8,305 bases of DNA from Acinetobacter sp. (GTDB taxonomy: Bacteria > Pseudomonadota > Gammaproteobacteria > Pseudomonadales > Moraxellaceae), in assembly GCA_030152605.1 (NCBI GenBank), contig JASLJB010000211.1, forward strand, positions 1 through 8,305. Direction: 5' to 3'. The translations under genes were made by a program, and so were the position numbers. The first letter of the stretch is position 1. Every line of letters begins with the position of its first letter. The notes below the pieces were generated by a model that saw only the letters and a list, made by a program, of their open reading frames with translations, made no database searches and was not told where the DNA came from. Positions 6,512-8,305 of this stretch are shown one piece after another.

Positions 6512-6883
6512 CTAGCCAAAACGTCTTGCACGTTGGCTAAAGATGGACATCAAGAACAGTCCAAAAGCCGCGAAGCCAAACACTTGGATGATCAAGATCG
6601 GCTGTTGCAAGCGCGGGATTAGCGCGATGAACAGCACTAAGGCCAGCAGCGGTAGAAAGCGTAATACTATCCACAACGTTTGAGGTGCTGCATGCTGTGC
6701 CTGTTGACCAGATCGTAGCTGATACAGCACATGCGTGAGCATCCCGATCAATAATGCGATGACACTAAAGTGGGCTTCGAGTTTATTCAGCGTTGAGCAG
6801 TAATACAGCAGTGCAAAGGTCAGGACACAAATCACCAATTTGAGCTGACGCGGACAACGCGCTGAATACCAAAAGTCGAGCAT
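6512..6883 (-). CDS. Small four-helix membrane protein (paralogue of next gene upstream)
   Basis: Not recognised as a named family. The 123-aa protein has four predicted membrane helices (about 13-30, 38-54, 70-89 and 94-115) and a basic tail (QRARRFG), suggesting an inner-membrane protein with its C-terminus inside. It opens MLDFW and has QQPILI at 93-98 and SIFS at 113-116. These line up with MLEFW, QQELLI and CIFS in the neighbouring 127-aa protein, so the two are divergent tandem copies. The ATG is well placed behind AAAAGGA (8-base spacer). It lies 43 bases after its paralogue and 129 bases before ddl, all on the same strand. No clear terminator separates it from ddl, so co-transcription is possible. 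No catalytic residues are evident. Confidence 0.72.
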   Translation of the reverse strand: MLDFWYSARCPRQLKLVICVLTFALLYYCSTLNKLEAHFSVIALLIGMLTHVLYQLRSGQQAQHAAPQTLWIVLRFLPLLALVLFIALIPRLQQPILIIQVFGFAAFGLFLMSIFSQRARRFG

Positions 6884-6926
6884 GCTTTACATCCTTTTAA
6901 AAATCGATCTCAGCTAAAACGAAAGC

Positions 6927-7310
6927 TTAATATGGCGCAGAGGGTGGGGTATTTTTATTCAGCAGCGACAGCGGCGAGAAGATACACACTGCCAATGCCA
7001 TAAAGCCGATGCCTTGCGCGCCAAGGATCAACAACTCTTGTTGTGCTTTGGCAAAGATCAATGCAAATAACAACGCGATCGGAATCCAAGTCAAAAGTCG
7101 GTACAGCATACCCGTGGGATTTTTTGCAGCAAAATAAACTTTGCAATAACGACAAATCAGGAAAATTACGCCGCTACCGACAAACATCAGGATCGCATCT
7201 AAGGGCAGCGCTTGCAGACTAAACAACACGGCGGTGAACACGCCAATGCCGACTAAGATCAAGAGTTTGCGTAGTAAAGAAACTTTGGGATCAAACCAGA
7301 ATTCAAGCAT
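6927..7310 (-). CDS. Small four-helix membrane protein (paralogue of next gene downstream)
   Basis: Not recognised as a named family. The 127-aa protein has four predicted helices (about 13-31, 38-54, 70-88 and 91-113) and a short polar tail (NKNTPPSAPY). The longest open frame begins 60 bases upstream at a TTG (7368-7370), but that codon lies inside the lgt terminator stem. The ATG at 7308-7310 gives MLEFWF, matching the MLDFWY start of the 123-aa paralogue, so I chose it even though no strong SD is visible. The shared pattern includes helix positions, a QQxxLI motif before helix 4 and an IFS ending to helix 4. It probably resides in the inner membrane. A TATGCT just downstream of the lgt terminator could be its -10, but the matching -35 would have only a 15-base spacer. 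Confidence 0.72.
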   Translation of the reverse strand: MLEFWFDPKVSLLRKLLILVGIGVFTAVLFSLQALPLDAILMFVGSGVIFLICRYCKVYFAAKNPTGMLYRLLTWIPIALLFALIFAKAQQELLILGAQGIGFMALAVCIFSPLSLLNKNTPPSAPY

Positions 7311-7356
7311 AAGACATTCAACGATCAGAGAAGTACAAACTGTAGCATAAATGAAA

Positions 7357-7386
7357 ACGGGGAAGATCAATTCTGATCTTCCCCGT
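7357..7386 (-). terminator. Strong Rho-independent terminator of lgt
   Basis: A perfect 13-bp stem (7357-7369 with 7374-7386, core GGGGAAGATCA) closes a 4-base ATTC loop. On the minus strand it is followed by TTTT then CATTT. It lies 24 bases past the lgt stop, so most lgt transcripts should end here, before the small membrane genes. Confidence 0.9.
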
Positions 7387-7410
7387 GCTTATGGTGTTGC
7401 AGCAGAGAAA

Positions 7411-8229
7411 TTAAGTGTTTTTCTGCGGACCCCAGTCAAAAATCTTTTTCTGATAGGCGTACCAGATCATCCACAGTCCGACCAAAATCATCGGTAGAGA
7501 CAGCATCTGACCCTTGGTCATCCAACCAAACAAGATATAGCCCTGATCGATATCCGGCTCGCGGAAGAACTCCATAAAGAAGCGCGCACATCCGTAACCC
7601 ATCAAGAAGATTGCAGAAACCGCCATACGTGGTCGCGGTTTGCTACTGAACCACCATAGAATGATGAACAGCAATAAACCTTCACACAGCGCTTGATAGA
7701 TCTGTGACGGGTGACGAATCAGTTGCAGTGGATCGGTAGGGAAGATCATGCCAAATGCAAAGTTTGGATCACTGACTTCACGGCCATAAAGTTCGCCACC
7801 AATGAAGTTGCCCAAACGACCAAACATGAGACCGGTTGGGACACAAGGGGCGATAAAGTCGAGGGTTTCAAACCAAGTTTTCTTGTATTTATGACACCAG
7901 AACAGCATCGCGACCATCACGCCGAGGAAGCCGCCGTGGAAGCTCATGCCGCCAGTCCAGACTTTAAACAACCAAATTGGATCAGCAAGGAACTGACCGA
8001 ATTCATAAAAAAGTACATAACCGATGCGACCGCCGAGCACGACGCCGAGCGCGCCAAAGAACACCAGATCGGACACCATTTCACTATGCCAATCGTTACG
8101 TTTCTTGGCACGATAGGTAGCGAGTCCCCAAGCACATAAAAAGGCCAATAAATACATCAGTCCATACCAATGCACTTTGATTGGCCCTAGCGACAATGCT
8201 ACGGGATCAATATTCGGGTAGCTCAGCAT
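7411..8229 (-). CDS. lgt: Phosphatidylglycerol--prolipoprotein diacylglyceryl transferase
   Basis: Lgt is the inner-membrane enzyme that moves diacylglycerol from phosphatidylglycerol onto the lipobox cysteine of prolipoproteins, the first lipoprotein maturation step. The 272-aa protein has several membrane helices and the family landmarks GGRIGYVLFYE (66-76), GGMSFHGG (93-100, H98 equivalent to E. coli H103) and the signature GRLGNFIGGELYGR (137-150). R138, N141, E146 and G149 correspond to E. coli R143, N146, E151 and G154. The second Asn of the usual signature (E. coli N149) is Gly here, at 144. EFFREPD (220-226) is the conserved late motif. The ATG has a strong AAGGAG five bases upstream. 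Its substrates include lipoproteins such as the META-domain protein in this window. In E. coli the next gene is thyA; here four genes intervene. Confidence 0.97.
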   Translation of the reverse strand: MLSYPNIDPVALSLGPIKVHWYGLMYLLAFLCAWGLATYRAKKRNDWHSEMVSDLVFFGALGVVLGGRIGYVLFYEFGQFLADPIWLFKVWTGGMSFHGGFLGVMVAMLFWCHKYKKTWFETLDFIAPCVPTGLMFGRLGNFIGGELYGREVSDPNFAFGMIFPTDPLQLIRHPSQIYQALCEGLLLFIILWWFSSKPRPRMAVSAIFLMGYGCARFFMEFFREPDIDQGYILFGWMTKGQMLSLPMILVGLWMIWYAYQKKIFDWGPQKNT

Positions 8230-8269
8230 TGCTGCTCCTTGATTCGATATTTTGCACAGATTTTAGCTG

Positions 8270-8297
8270 AATCTAGGCAAAAATGTTGTACATTCAA
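8270..8297 (-). promoter_or_regulatory. Candidate lgt promoter
   Basis: On the minus strand TTGAAT (8292-8297) and TAGATT (8270-8275) are 16 bases apart, each with four of six consensus matches. An alternative -10, TAAAAT (8260-8265), lacks a good -35. The -35 lies inside an 11-bp ACATT-C-AATGT palindrome (8290-8300). The upstream gene is outside the window, so operon read-through cannot be excluded. Confidence 0.3.
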
Positions 8298-8305
8298 TGT
8301 GTAAT

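Noticed and set aside
7711..8139. 142-codon plus-strand frame inside lgt
   Set aside because: It is antisense to the well-supported lgt gene, with no SD or domain signal; it is a shadow of codon bias.
1..8305. CRISPR arrays, tRNA/rRNA genes, insertion sequences or prophage modules
   Set aside because: No spaced direct repeats, tRNA-like cloverleaf, transposase or phage structural genes were seen; the single hydrolase gene is not enough for a prophage call.

Overview
The window looks like chromosomal DNA of a gammaproteobacterium, most probably an Acinetobacter or close relative. This rests on the protein sequences (ExbD, MsrA, ThyA, FolA, DdlA-type ligase, Lgt), moderate GC, and Q-rich, short-intergenic gene style; the species cannot be named from sequence alone. 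Almost all genes lie on the minus strand. The exceptions are exbD at the left edge and a cysteine-hydrolase-like gene in the middle.

Left part (1-1824): the end of an ExbB/ExbD-type energy-transduction operon runs rightward and converges with msrA (methionine sulfoxide repair) across a strong bidirectional terminator. Next is a small META/HslJ-like lipoprotein.

Centre (1825-4700): thyA and folA share a 4-base ATGA overlap and are followed 29 bases later by a membrane-anchored DUF4105 (Lnb_N-like) protein, so the three probably form one transcript. ThyA converts dUMP to dTMP and oxidises methylene-THF to dihydrofolate; FolA reduces that back to THF, so the first two genes are one metabolic cycle. 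A good extended -10 promoter and a structured leader with two hairpins precede thyA. About 380 non-coding bases follow.

Right part (4700-8305): a 170-aa CHAP/NlpC-like protein without a signal peptide converges on a DdlA-type D-Ala-D-Ala ligase. Upstream of ddl lie two small four-helix membrane proteins that are paralogues of each other, and then lgt, the first enzyme of lipoprotein maturation, with its own strong terminator. In E. coli lgt and thyA are adjacent; here four genes sit between them.

No RNA genes, CRISPR, insertion sequences or prophage blocks were seen. Most of the window is ordinary core genome. The less ordinary parts are the orphan hydrolase, the DUF4105 protein, the paralogous membrane pair and the thyA leader.
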